DNA of 64,000 bases. Source: Actinoplanes sichuanensis (GTDB taxonomy: Bacteria > Actinomycetota > Actinomycetes > Mycobacteriales > Micromonosporaceae). Below are positions 1 through 8,653 of the stretch, piece by piece (position 1 is the first letter of the stretch; every line of letters begins with the position of its first letter). The notes beneath the pieces are model-generated. The model worked only from the letters and a program-made list of their open reading frames with translations, made no database searches and was not told the DNA's origin. Both the position numbers and the translations under genes were made by a program. The DNA is taken from assembly GCF_033097365.1 (NCBI RefSeq), contig NZ_AP028461.1, positions 4,898,001-4,962,000 on the forward strand. The letters are read 5' to 3'.

Positions 1-1733
1 GTGAAGCCGGCGCGGGCGCCGTCGGGGCCGCCGCCGTTGGCCCACCAGCCGCCGCCGACCTGCAGGATCTTGCCGGGGCGGTACATGGTGGCGGTGGAGG
101 TGGCACCGACCGGGTTGCCGTTGGCGCCCTGGTTGGCGATGCCGCCGGGCAGGGTTCCGCGCAGCGTGATCTGTCCGGTGCCGTTGTTGCCGGCCGGGTT
201 GAGCTCGTACATCTGGGTGCCGGTGATGTTGAACAGGGTTCCGCTGCCCGGGGCGACGAACGCCCGCGGGTACCACCAGCGGTTCTCGTCGGCGCCGGCG
301 TGGTCGGCGCCGCCGTCGCCGTACGCGGCCGGGCTGCGTGCCCCGTCGAGGGTCTTCCAGCCGGAGCCGGACTGCGGGGTGTAGATCTCCGGGGTGAGCA
401 CGCCGGGTCCGCCGGGTCCGCCGCGGAGGCTGCCGCCCTGCACGACGATGTCGCCGTTGGGCATGGTGGTGCCGGTCGGGTACCAGCGGGGGTAGTTCAT
501 CGGGGCCTTGTTCTGCAGCCCGTTGTTCGTGGTGTAGCCGGTGACGCCGATGGCCGCGTCGTTGGGGCTGTTGCCGCCGAGTCCGTCGTCGCCGCCGATG
601 GTCATGGTGGAGTGGTCGTGCGGGTTCTGCACCTGCATGGCGCAGAACAGGTCGGTGTAGGTGGTGTTGGGCAGGATGCCGGCGCGCAGGTTCGTGAGGT
701 TGCGGGGTGTGGCCGGGTCCCAGATGTCGACCTCCATCTGGCCGCCCTGGGTGACCGAGGAGTTGCCGGTCCAGTCGTAGGGGGTGGTGTCGGTGCCCCA
801 GCCGCCGACGCTGCCGAACGACTGCACCTTGCCGTCGGAGGTCAGTGACATGTTGATCGGCACGAGCGGCCACGGTGTGACGCCGCTCCAGGCGCCGGCC
901 TGGTCCTTGACCGGCGGGGAGCAGTCGGCGGCGAGCAGCCCGGCCGCGTACGCCAGGCCGTTCTTCATCTGGGCCCGCATGTAGGACTCGGCGTAGGCGG
1001 TGCCCTCGTGGCCCATCGAGGTGTACCAGGAGCGGCCGGAGTCGATCTTCTGGCACCAGGTGACCGGGTGCAGGGTGCCCTGCCGGCCGCCGCCGTAGGA
1101 CGCCTCGTCGGCGGCGATCAGGGTCCGCACGTTGGGCGCCGGGTTGACGACCCAGTCGTACCATTCGTCGCTGCGCGAGATCGTGGTCGGCACGCCCTGG
1201 GTGAGCGGGTGGCCGTTGTCCCGGACGTTCACGGTGCCCGGCCGGACCCCCGGGTCCTCCGGGTGGCCTTCGGAGACGGCGCCGACGAGCCGGGCGTAGA
1301 ACGGGTTGACGTCGTGCTCGCTCTCACCGACCGACCAGCCGGTGTAGTGCAGACCCATGAAACCGCCACCCCCGCGGATGTACGCCTCCAGCGCCGACCG
1401 TTGAGCGGCGTTGAACAGCACCCCACCGGTCTGTGCGAAGACGACGGCGTCGCGGGCCGCGAGGTTGGCGGCGTTGAAGACCGCCGGGTCGTCGGTCTCC
1501 TGGATCTCGACCGGCTGGTTGTACTGGGTGCCGAGCTGGGTGGCCAGGTCCCGGACGGCCTGGCGGGCCTGCACGTTCGAGGCGTGGAAGTTGGGCTTGT
1601 AGAAGAGCAGGACGTTGAGCCGGCCGTCGTCGACCGCCGCGGCGGCCTGGACCGGCGACACCGATCCGGCGACCAGGAGCAGTGCGGTGAGGGTGGCGAA
1701 AAGGGAGCGGAAGGATCTTCGGGGCACTTTCAT
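1..1733 (-). CDS. Secreted ThuA-domain / galactose-oxidase-like protein (3' end outside window)
   Basis: The first 577 codons are visible and the gene runs off the left edge. Residues 1-32 form a signal peptide (basic start, LFATLTALLLVAGS, cleavage near AAA). Residues about 38-270 match the ThuA (trehalose-utilisation/class I amidotransferase-like) fold, with GGGGFMGLHYTGW and SMGHEG as landmarks. From about residue 300 the chain resembles the kelch-type propeller of galactose/glyoxal oxidases (DUF1929 group), with the diagnostic stretch RWYPTGTTMPNGDIVVQGG. The active-site tyrosines and histidines of a copper radical oxidase would lie in the missing part, so enzymatic activity cannot be judged. 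It follows the uronate operon on the same strand, behind a terminator and an IclR-type half palindrome, which suggests co-regulation. Start: ATG at 1733, just before the signal peptide. Role in extracellular glycan processing is inferred. Confidence 0.8.
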   Translation of the reverse strand, partial: MKVPRRSFRSLFATLTALLLVAGSVSPVQAAAAVDDGRLNVLLFYKPNFHASNVQARQAVRDLATQLGTQYNQPVEIQETDDPAVFNAANLAARDAVVFAQTGGVLFNAAQRSALEAYIRGGGGFMGLHYTGWSVGESEHDVNPFYARLVGAVSEGHPEDPGVRPGTVNVRDNGHPLTQGVPTTISRSDEWYDWVVNPAPNVRTLIAADEASYGGGRQGTLHPVTWCQKIDSGRSWYTSMGHEGTAYAESYMRAQMKNGLAYAAGLLAADCSPPVKDQAGAWSGVTPWPLVPINMSLTSDGKVQSFGSVGGWGTDTTPYDWTGNSSVTQGGQMEVDIWDPATPRNLTNLRAGILPNTTYTDLFCAMQVQNPHDHSTMTIGGDDGLGGNSPNDAAIGVTGYTTNNGLQNKAPMNYPRWYPTGTTMPNGDIVVQGGSLRGGPGGPGVLTPEIYTPQSGSGWKTLDGARSPAAYGDGGADHAGADENRWWYPRAFVAPGSGTLFNITGTQMYELNPAGNNGTGQITLRGTLPGGIANQGANGNPVGATSTATMYRPGKILQVGGGWWANGGGPDGARAGF

Positions 1734-1862
1734 GCGGGGTCCCTCGGAGTTCGGCTGACGTGACAGTGAGGACGGTCACTGGCACTGGAGGGCCTGAAAC
1801 TATGACGTCCGCATTACAACGTCAAGAACTGCGTCTACATACTTAGATGCATTTTTTATCTG

Positions 1863-1878
1863 GTACGCATATGTGAAC
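1863..1878. promoter_or_regulatory. Degenerate IclR-type operator upstream of the ThuA gene
   Basis: GTACG-N6-TGAAC: the right half is identical to the GTTCA-N6-TGAAC palindromes near kduI, iclR and the tautomerase gene, and the core ATGTGAACT is shared; the left half is degenerate. It lies 130 bp upstream of the ThuA start in an unusually AT-rich patch (1800-1890) that probably holds the promoter. Confidence 0.4.
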
Positions 1879-1890
1879 TCAGTACATAAA

Positions 1891-1933
1891 CAGGCAAGCC
1901 TGGCGGAGAGAAATCCTCCACCAGGCCTGCCTG
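1891..1933 (-). terminator. Hairpin terminator of the uronate operon
   Basis: Arms of about 18 nt (CAGGCAAGCCTGGCGGAG and CCTCCACCAGGCCTGCCTG) pair with a couple of mismatches around a short AGAAAT loop, directly after the kdgK stop codon (1938) on the minus strand. It separates the operon from the ThuA gene. Confidence 0.65.
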
Positions 1934-1937
1934 ATGA

Positions 1938-3035
1938 CTACCGGCGTACGCGGGCGCTGCCGCCACCGGCGAGCGCCCACACCTCCTCCCGGGTCGCCAT
2001 CGAGGTGTCCCCGGGCGTGGTCATCGCCAACGCGCCGTGCGCCGCCCCGAGCTCCAGACAGGACTGCAGCGACTCACCCTCGAGCAGGCCGTAGATCAGC
2101 CCGGACGCGAACCCGTCGCCGCCACCGACCCGGTCGAAGACGCCCAGATGGTCGCGGGCCACCGACGACAGCACGCCCGTCTCCGGTGACCAGGCGATCG
2201 CCTGCCAGTCGTTGTCGCCGGCGGTGTGCACCGTCCGCAGGGTCGTCGCCACCACCTTGAGCCACGGCATCTTGCCCGCCACCGTGCCGACCATCTCGGC
2301 GAAACTGTCGATCGGCAGCGCCGACAGCCGCTCGTCGACGTGCGCGACGTCGAACCCGAGAGCCGCCGTGAAGTCCTCCTCGTTACCGATCATCACGTCG
2401 ACGTGCCGGGCCAGCCCGGTGTTGACCGCCCGCGCCACCTCGGTGCCGCCGATCCCGGACCACAGGCTGGGCCGGTAGTTGAGGTCGAAGGAGACCACCG
2501 TGCCGTGCCTGCGTGCGGCGGCCATCGCCTCCTCGGCCACCGCGGCCGAGTTCTCCGACAGCGCCGCGAAGATCCCGCCGGTGTGCAGCCAGCGGACCCC
2601 GCGCCGGGCGAACAGGTCGTCCCAGTCGATCGTGCCCGGCCGCAGACCGGCGATCGCCGTGTGGGCCCGGTCGGAGACCCCGAGCGCGCCGCGCACCCCG
2701 AACCCACGCTCGGTGAAATTGAGGCCGTTGCGGACGGTCCGGCCGATGCCGTCGTACTTCTCCCAGCGGATCAGCGAGGTGTCGACACCACCCTGCATGA
2801 TCAGGTTCTCGGCCAGCCGGCCGATCTCGTTGTCGGCGAACGCGGTCACCACACCGGCCCGTAACCCGAACACCTTGCGCATGCCACGGGCCACGTTGTA
2901 CTCGCCGCCGCCCTCCCACACCTCGAACCGGCGGGCGGTACGGACCCGGCCCTCACCGGGATCGAGCCGCAGCATCACCTCACCCAACGCGACGATGTCG
3001 AACTCGCACTCGGACGCCGGACGGAGGTCGATCAC
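1938..3035 (-). CDS. kdgK: PfkB-family sugar kinase, probable 2-keto-3-deoxygluconate kinase
   Basis: Predicted to phosphorylate 2-keto-3-deoxygluconate (KDG) to KDPG in the cytoplasm. The 365-residue protein has the PfkB (ribokinase) fold: an N-terminal LGEVMLRLDPGEG, the substrate-side EGGGEYNVARG motif, and the C-terminal signature DRVGGGDGFASG with the catalytic Asp near residue 305. The start is GTG at 3035, which overlaps the stop of the aldolase gene (GTGA) and has GGGAG seven bases upstream; the frame is open further upstream but there is no better start. Position directly after the KDPG aldolase gene, plus kduI and kduD in the same operon, supports the KDG kinase assignment over fructokinase or other PfkB activities, but substrate is inferred from context. 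It is the last gene of the operon. Confidence 0.85.
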   Translation of the reverse strand: MIDLRPASECEFDIVALGEVMLRLDPGEGRVRTARRFEVWEGGGEYNVARGMRKVFGLRAGVVTAFADNEIGRLAENLIMQGGVDTSLIRWEKYDGIGRTVRNGLNFTERGFGVRGALGVSDRAHTAIAGLRPGTIDWDDLFARRGVRWLHTGGIFAALSENSAAVAEEAMAAARRHGTVVSFDLNYRPSLWSGIGGTEVARAVNTGLARHVDVMIGNEEDFTAALGFDVAHVDERLSALPIDSFAEMVGTVAGKMPWLKVVATTLRTVHTAGDNDWQAIAWSPETGVLSSVARDHLGVFDRVGGGDGFASGLIYGLLEGESLQSCLELGAAHGALAMTTPGDTSMATREEVWALAGGGSARVRR

Positions 3036-3649
3036 GATGTCACTCCCTGCACCGCACACCTCGCGGTGACCTCGTCCCATTTACCGGCGGCCAACAGGTC
3101 GGGTGCCACCATCCAGCTCCCGCCGACCGCGGTCACGGCCGGATGAGCCAGATAGGTGCCGGCGATCTCCGCCGTCACTCCCCCGGTCGGCACAAACCTG
3201 ACCTGCGGGAACGCCGCGGACAGCGCCTTCACCACGGGCAGCCCGCCGCTGGCCTCGGCCGGGAAGAACTTGACCGTGTCCAGGCCGAGGTCCAGCGCCG
3301 CCATGATCTCGGTCGCCGTACTCGCGCCGGGGATGACCGCCAGACCGAGCGCCTGGCAGCGGCGCACGACGGCGGCGCTCAGCCCGGGTGAGACCACGAA
3401 CTTCGCACCCGATTCGTACGCCAGGTCGACCTGCGTGGCGGTCAGCACCGTGCCCGCGCCCACCACCAGGTCACCGCGCGCGGCCAGACGACGCAGGACG
3501 GTCGCCGCCTCTCGCGTGCGGAAGGTGACCTCGGCGATCGGCAGGCCGCCGGCCACCAGCGCGTCGCCGAGACCGTCGGCCGCACCCGGATCGTTCAGGA
3601 CCACGACCGGCACCAACCGGTGCCCGCCGAGGACGTCGACGGCGCTCAT
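3032..3649 (-). CDS. eda: KDPG aldolase (2-dehydro-3-deoxyphosphogluconate aldolase)
   Basis: Cleaves KDPG to pyruvate and glyceraldehyde-3-phosphate, the last step of the uronate/Entner-Doudoroff branch. The 205-residue size is typical for the class I KDPG/KHG aldolase family. Visible family features are the catalytic-Glu strand IAEVTFRT, the Schiff-base lysine in TVKFFPAE near residue 125, and the phosphate-binding PTGGV. Coupled on both sides: its ATG overlaps the aldehyde dehydrogenase stop (ATGA) and its stop overlaps the kinase start (GTGA), so translation of dehydrogenase, aldolase and kinase is probably linked. A KDPGal or KHG activity cannot be excluded. Confidence 0.92.
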   Translation of the reverse strand: MSAVDVLGGHRLVPVVVLNDPGAADGLGDALVAGGLPIAEVTFRTREAATVLRRLAARGDLVVGAGTVLTATQVDLAYESGAKFVVSPGLSAAVVRRCQALGLAVIPGASTATEIMAALDLGLDTVKFFPAEASGGLPVVKALSAAFPQVRFVPTGGVTAEIAGTYLAHPAVTAVGGSWMVAPDLLAAGKWDEVTARCAVQGVTS

Positions 3650-5142
3650 CGCAGCTCGGCGATGACGGTCTTGAGCTCGGTGTAGTCGTCCAGGCCGAAC
3701 GAACCGAGCTCCCGACCCCAACCGGACTGCTTGAAACCGCCCCGGGGCAGGGTGACGTCGTCGGCGTGCCAGGTGTTCAGCCACACCGTGCCGGCCCGCA
3801 GCCGGGCGCCGACCCGGTGCGCGGTGCCGATGTTCTGCGACCAGACGCCCGCGGCCAGGCCGTACACCGTATTGTTGGCCGCCGCGACCACCTCGTCCTC
3901 GGTGTCGAACGGCACCGCGGTGACGACCGGGCCGAAGATCTCGTCGGTCTGCACCGCCATCTGCTCGGTCACGCCGGTGATCAGCGTCGGCGACACGAAG
4001 AAGCCACGGTCACCGACGGCGTCGGCGCTGCCCGCGTTCAGTACGGCGCCGTCACGCACCGCGCCACGGATGTAGCCGAGCACCTTCTCGTGCTGCTCCT
4101 GGGAGACCAGCGGACCCATCTGCGAGGCCGGGTCGAACCCGTCGCCCACGGTGATCGCCCGGGCGGCCGCCGCCACCCCCTCGACGACCTGGTCGAAGAC
4201 ACCACGCTGGACGTAGAGCCGGGAGCCGTTGACACAGCACTGGCCCTCGTTGAAGTAGCCGCCCAGCACCGCGCCGGCGATCGCGGCGTCCAGGTCGGCG
4301 TCGTTGAAGATGATGTTCGGGGCCTTGCCGCCGAGCTCCAGGGAGACCTTCTTCAGGTTGCCGGACGCCGCGGCGGCGATCTTCTTACCGACCTCGGTGC
4401 TGCCGGTGAAGGCGACCTTGTCGACACCGTGGTGGTCGACCAGGGCGGCACCGGTGTCACCGAAACCGGGCAGGATGTTGACCACACCGGCCGGCAGCCC
4501 GGCTTCGAGCAGCAGCTCACCGAGGCGCAGCGCGGTCAGCGGGGTCTGCTCGGCCGGCTTGAGGATGACCGTGTTGCCCGCGGTGATCGCCGGGACGATC
4601 TTGAAGCAGGCCATCAGCAGCGGGAAGTTCCACGGCACGATGCCGGCGACCACGCCGACCGGCTCACGGCGGGTGTACGCGTGGAACTCGCGGCCCGGCA
4701 CCGACATCGGGATGGACGTGCCCTCCATCTTGGTCGCCCAGCCCGCGAAGTAGCGGAACAGCTCGGCCGAGATCGCGACGTCACCCTCCCGGGCGGCCGA
4801 CACCCGCTTGCCGTTGTCCAGGGCCTCCAACTGGGCGAACTCGTCGGCGTGGGCGTCGATCAGGTCGCCGATGCGCCACAGCAGGTGGGAACGGTCCCGC
4901 GGGGTCATCCGCGACCAGGGCGACCCGTACTCGAACGCGGTGCGGGCCGCCACGACGGCGCGGTCCACGTCGATCGAGGACGCGTGCGCCACCTGGACGA
5001 GCGTCTCCTCGGTCGACGGATTGACGGTGGCGAAGGTCCGGCCGTCCTTCGCGTCCACCCAGTCACCGTCGATGAGCAGCCCCTTGGGCGAGGACAGGAA
5101 CGAACGGACGGCGGGCAGGAGAGCGGAGTTCTCGTGGGGCAT
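3646..5142 (-). CDS. NAD(P)-dependent aldehyde dehydrogenase
   Basis: A 498-residue ALDH-superfamily enzyme with every expected landmark: PWNFPL near residue 168, the general-base Glu in SLELGGKAPN (about 268), the nucleophilic Cys in NEGQCCVNG (about 302) and EIFGPV near the end. The sequence style is that of the broad betaine/aldehyde ALDH1-like group. Its substrate is unknown; in an operon that already contains kduI, kduD, kdgK and eda it may oxidise an aldehyde sugar or lactaldehyde/semialdehyde side product. The start is ATG at 5142 with GGAAGG six bases upstream, rather than an upstream TTG. It lies 24 bp after the permease gene and overlaps the aldolase gene by 4 bp. Confidence 0.88.
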   Translation of the reverse strand: MPHENSALLPAVRSFLSSPKGLLIDGDWVDAKDGRTFATVNPSTEETLVQVAHASSIDVDRAVVAARTAFEYGSPWSRMTPRDRSHLLWRIGDLIDAHADEFAQLEALDNGKRVSAAREGDVAISAELFRYFAGWATKMEGTSIPMSVPGREFHAYTRREPVGVVAGIVPWNFPLLMACFKIVPAITAGNTVILKPAEQTPLTALRLGELLLEAGLPAGVVNILPGFGDTGAALVDHHGVDKVAFTGSTEVGKKIAAAASGNLKKVSLELGGKAPNIIFNDADLDAAIAGAVLGGYFNEGQCCVNGSRLYVQRGVFDQVVEGVAAAARAITVGDGFDPASQMGPLVSQEQHEKVLGYIRGAVRDGAVLNAGSADAVGDRGFFVSPTLITGVTEQMAVQTDEIFGPVVTAVPFDTEDEVVAAANNTVYGLAAGVWSQNIGTAHRVGARLRAGTVWLNTWHADDVTLPRGGFKQSGWGRELGSFGLDDYTELKTVIAELR

Positions 5143-5166
5143 GATGGCCTTCCGTGGTCGGAGCAA

Positions 5167-6141
5167 CTACTTGATTGTCGAAACCTTCGACCCGTCGAGG
5201 GTCAGTGCGACGGCGACGACGATGATCGCGCCGTAGAGGATCTGTTCGTAGGCGGACGGCACCCCGACGATCGGCAGACCGACCCGCAGCAGCGTCACCA
5301 CGAGCGCCCCGGCCAGGCTGCGCCACACGCTGCCGTGACCGCCGGTGATCGCGGTGCCGCCGACGACGATCGCCGCGACCGCCGGCAGCAGCAGGTTGTC
5401 GGCCATCGTCGGACCGCCACTGAACTGGCGTGAGACCAGCATGACCGCGGCGAAACCGGCGCAGGCGCCGGACAGGCAGAACGCGCCGATCTTGACCAGG
5501 TCGACCGGGGTGCCGGCGAGCCGGGCCGCCGACTCCGAATACCCGGTGGCCGACACCCAACTCTGCAACGGGGTCACCTTGAGCACCACCGCGATCAGGG
5601 CGACCAGCAGGATCGCCATCGCGGCCGACGTCGGCAGGAAGCCACCGATGTACAGGTCGAGCCAACCGACCGTGGAGTCGTCGACGACCCGGACGGTGCC
5701 GGCACCGGACACCACCAGGGCGACCGCCGACAGGATGCTCATCCCGCCCAGGGTGACGATGAACGACGGTATCCGCAGTAGGACGTGCGCCGTACCCTGC
5801 ACCGCGCCGATCGCCGCCGCGATCAGGATGACCGCCGGCGTGGCGAGCCCGCCGAGGTCCGGCAGCCACAGGGCCAGCAGGACCGTCGACAGCGAGGCCA
5901 GCGCCGCGATCGACAGATCGATACCGCCGCAGAGTACGACCAGGGTCGCCCCCGCCGCGAGCACGATCAGCGGCGCCGCGGTCCGCAGGGCCGCGGTCAG
6001 GCTCCGCTGGGTGAGGAAGTCCGGGTCGACCGCGGTCAGTGCCGCCGTCAACGCGACCAGGGCGATCAGTGGCATGAAGCCGGTGAACCGCCCGGCTCGC
6101 AGAGCGACGCTGGACGGCCGGGTGGCCACGGGGGTGCTCAC
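5167..6141 (-). CDS. Sugar ABC transporter permease (RbsC family)
   Basis: Integral membrane subunit of a monosaccharide importer of the ribose/xylose (CUT2) class. The 324 residues are mostly hydrophobic with about ten membrane segments, and contain the family stretch GGIDLSIAALASLS and the conserved C-terminal AIVVGGTAITGG. It begins with GTG at 6141, overlapping the ATPase stop (GTGA). A second, different RbsC-type permease lies on the other side of the ATPase gene, so the channel is probably a heterodimer. Expected partner domains are the double ATPase (6138-7655) and the lipoprotein (8650-9732). Confidence 0.9.
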   Translation of the reverse strand: MSTPVATRPSSVALRAGRFTGFMPLIALVALTAALTAVDPDFLTQRSLTAALRTAAPLIVLAAGATLVVLCGGIDLSIAALASLSTVLLALWLPDLGGLATPAVILIAAAIGAVQGTAHVLLRIPSFIVTLGGMSILSAVALVVSGAGTVRVVDDSTVGWLDLYIGGFLPTSAAMAILLVALIAVVLKVTPLQSWVSATGYSESAARLAGTPVDLVKIGAFCLSGACAGFAAVMLVSRQFSGGPTMADNLLLPAVAAIVVGGTAITGGHGSVWRSLAGALVVTLLRVGLPIVGVPSAYEQILYGAIIVVAVALTLDGSKVSTIK

Positions 6142-7655
6142 ACCATCACCTTCACTAGGTCCAGGGGGCTCGGTTTGCCGCCGTTGGGGCAGGCGACCTC
6201 GGTGGCGACCCGGCCGTCGGTCATCACCAGGATCCGGTCGGCCATCCCGATCGCCTCCTCCAGGCTGTCGGCCAGCAGCACGGTGGCCACTCCGGTTCCG
6301 GCCAGTTCACGCATCAGCCGGTACACCTCCGAGCGGGCGCCGATGTCCAGGCCACGGGTGGGATGGTCGAGCAGCAGCAGACGGATGTCGCCGCCGACCA
6401 GCCAGCGGGCCAGCACCACCTTCTGCTGGTTGCCGCCGGACAGCCGGCCGATGGCGGTGTCGCGGGTGGGCGTACGAATGGAGAGTCTCTTGATCCATCC
6501 GTCGACCAGGCCGGCCTGTTTCCGAGGCGCCACGAACGGTCCGGTGCAGCGGGCCCCCTGCTTGCTCAGGGTCATGTTGTCGGCCACCGACATCGGACCG
6601 ACCATGCCCTCGATCTTGCGTTCGGCCGGGACGTAACCGATACCGGCCGCGCAGGCGGCGCGAGTGCTGGACAGGTCGACCTTCTTACCGTCCATCCGGA
6701 TCTCGCCGCCGGTGGTCGGCTCGGCGCCGAACAGCGCACGACAGACGTCCTCCCGGCCGGAGCCGTGCACGCCGACGATCGCCACGATCTCACCGGCCGC
6801 GACATCCAGGTCGATGTCGCGGAACGTGCTGCCGGACAGACCGCGGATCGACAGCCGGGGCTGCTCGGCGACGACCGGGACGGCGGCGTTCTCGTGGTAG
6901 TGGTCGTCGGAGCCGGTCGAGCCGATCATCATCCGGTGCAGCTCACCCGGTACCGCCCCGGCCGTGGCGACCTCGCCGACCGACCGACCGCCGCGCAGCA
7001 CGGCAACCCGGTCGCACACGTCGAGCACCTCGTCGAGGCGGTGCGAGACGAAGACGACCGACGCGAACTCGCGCAGCCGCCGGATCTGCGCGAACAGCGT
7101 CTCGATCTCCTTGGACTCCAGGACCGACGTCGGCTCGTCCAGGATGATCACCGGCGGGTGCTGGCTGCGTTCCTCGATGCGCAGCACCTTCGCGATCTCG
7201 ACCATCTGCCGGTCGGCGAAGGACAACGAATCGGTACGGGCCAGCGGGTCGATGTGCGAGCCGATCTTGTCGAGTTGCTCCTGGGCCAGCCGGCGCATCG
7301 CGTCCCAGCGGTAGATGCCGCGCCGGACCGCCGGGCCCTCGCTGCCCAGCACGATGTTCTCCGCCGCGGTCAGGTTGGGCACCAGCGACTGCTCCTGGAA
7401 GACCATCCCGATGCCGTGATCGGCGGCGTCGACGACACTACGCAACCGGACCGCCTCACCGCGGACATAGATCTCCCCCGCATCCGGGGTGACCAGCCCG
7501 ACGAGCGCCTTGAGCAGCGTCGACTTGCCCGCGCCGTTCTCCCCGGCCAGACCGAGCACCTCGTGCTGACGGACCACCAGGTCGACGCCGTCGAGCGCCT
7601 TGACCCCCGGATAGTGCTTGACGAGGCCGCGGACCTCCAGTGCCGGGACACTCAT
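6138..7655 (-). CDS. Sugar ABC transporter ATP-binding protein, two fused ATPase domains (RbsA/XylG type)
   Basis: Cytoplasmic motor of the CUT2 importer. The 505 residues contain two ABC modules in tandem. The first has an intact Walker A (GENGAGKST), a divergent signature (LSFADRQMVE) and Walker B VIILDEP. The second has the degenerate Walker A GVHGSGRED usual for RbsA-like C-terminal halves, a strong signature LSGGNQQKV and LLLLDHPTRG. Length is typical of the family. It is translationally coupled (4-bp overlaps) to both permease genes. Confidence 0.93.
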   Translation of the reverse strand: MSVPALEVRGLVKHYPGVKALDGVDLVVRQHEVLGLAGENGAGKSTLLKALVGLVTPDAGEIYVRGEAVRLRSVVDAADHGIGMVFQEQSLVPNLTAAENIVLGSEGPAVRRGIYRWDAMRRLAQEQLDKIGSHIDPLARTDSLSFADRQMVEIAKVLRIEERSQHPPVIILDEPTSVLESKEIETLFAQIRRLREFASVVFVSHRLDEVLDVCDRVAVLRGGRSVGEVATAGAVPGELHRMMIGSTGSDDHYHENAAVPVVAEQPRLSIRGLSGSTFRDIDLDVAAGEIVAIVGVHGSGREDVCRALFGAEPTTGGEIRMDGKKVDLSSTRAACAAGIGYVPAERKIEGMVGPMSVADNMTLSKQGARCTGPFVAPRKQAGLVDGWIKRLSIRTPTRDTAIGRLSGGNQQKVVLARWLVGGDIRLLLLDHPTRGLDIGARSEVYRLMRELAGTGVATVLLADSLEEAIGMADRILVMTDGRVATEVACPNGGKPSPLDLVKVMV

Positions 7656-8653
7656 TTGACCACCTGGTTCCTTCGTCGCTGCGGGATGACCGCGGCGGCG
7701 ACCGCGGCCACGACGATCAGGCCCTCGACGCCGCCCTGCCAGTAGGGGCTGACACCGACCTGCACCAGACCGTTGGTGAGCACCATGACCAGCAGGACAC
7801 CGACGGCGGAGTGCAGGACACCACCGCGGCCGCCGGTGAGCAGCGTTCCGCCGACCACCGCGGCGGTGATCGCCGAGAAGTCATAACCGTCACCGGCCTG
7901 CACGAGACCGGCGCCCAGCTGGCTGGTCACCATCACCCCGCCCAGACCGTAAAAGGCACCGGCCAGAGCGAAGACCCCGATCTTGTACGGCTTGACGCGC
8001 ACCCCGGAGAGGGTGAGGACCTCTTCGGCGCCGCCGATCGCGTAGGCGTACCGGCCGAGGCGGGTGTACCGCTGGATCAGCCAGCCGACCAGGATGCACG
8101 CGGCCGCGATCCAGGTCAGGTAGGAGAAGCCCAGGAACCGTTCGATCGCCCAGCTCTCCAGCATGGCGTCGGTGATGTTGGGCTGGACGCCGGCGAACAT
8201 CAACGTCGCGACGCCGAGCCCGACCGCCGACACCCCGAGCGTGGCCATGAACGACGGCACTTTCAACAGGACCAGGGCCAGCCCGCTCAGGCAGCCGAAC
8301 GCGCAGCCCAGCAGGATCGCGATCAGGATGCCCAGCAGCCCGAAGTCGTTGTCGTTGCGGTTGTTGGCGACCAGCAGTGACACGGTCAGGGCCGAGGCGC
8401 CCATCACCCCGGCCGCGGACAGGTCGATCGACCCCATCATCAGCACGAACGTGATGCCGCAGGTGACGACGGCGAGCACCGCTGCCGCGTCCACGATGTT
8501 CCGGACGTTGTCGACACTGCGGAACTGCGGGCTCAGCGCCGCGAAGATCAGGAAGATGACGATCAACGCGAGCGGTGGGCCGGCGTCCCGGAGCGACGCG
8601 CCTCGCCGAGGAGTACGGCGAGGCGCTACGGCGACCTCGGTGGTGACGGTCAT
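7652..8653 (-). CDS. Sugar ABC transporter permease (RbsC family), second subunit
   Basis: A 333-residue multi-spanning RbsC-like permease with MGSIDLSAAGVMGAS and AAVVGGTLLTGGRGG, corresponding to the conserved loop elements seen in the other permease of this operon. It has a basic cytoplasmic N-terminus (RRTPRRG) before the first membrane segment near residue 27. Start is ATG at 8653, overlapping the stop of the binding-protein gene; a longer upstream frame lacks support. Paired with the permease at 5167-6141 it should form the transmembrane channel. Confidence 0.9.
   Translation of the reverse strand: MTVTTEVAVAPRRTPRRGASLRDAGPPLALIVIFLIFAALSPQFRSVDNVRNIVDAAAVLAVVTCGITFVLMMGSIDLSAAGVMGASALTVSLLVANNRNDNDFGLLGILIAILLGCAFGCLSGLALVLLKVPSFMATLGVSAVGLGVATLMFAGVQPNITDAMLESWAIERFLGFSYLTWIAAACILVGWLIQRYTRLGRYAYAIGGAEEVLTLSGVRVKPYKIGVFALAGAFYGLGGVMVTSQLGAGLVQAGDGYDFSAITAAVVGGTLLTGGRGGVLHSAVGVLLVMVLTNGLVQVGVSPYWQGGVEGLIVVAAVAAAVIPQRRRNQVVK

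Noticed and set aside
3766..7745. Long plus-strand open frames (555 and 460 codons)
   Set aside because: They are shadows of the aldehyde dehydrogenase and ABC transporter genes of the uronate operon.
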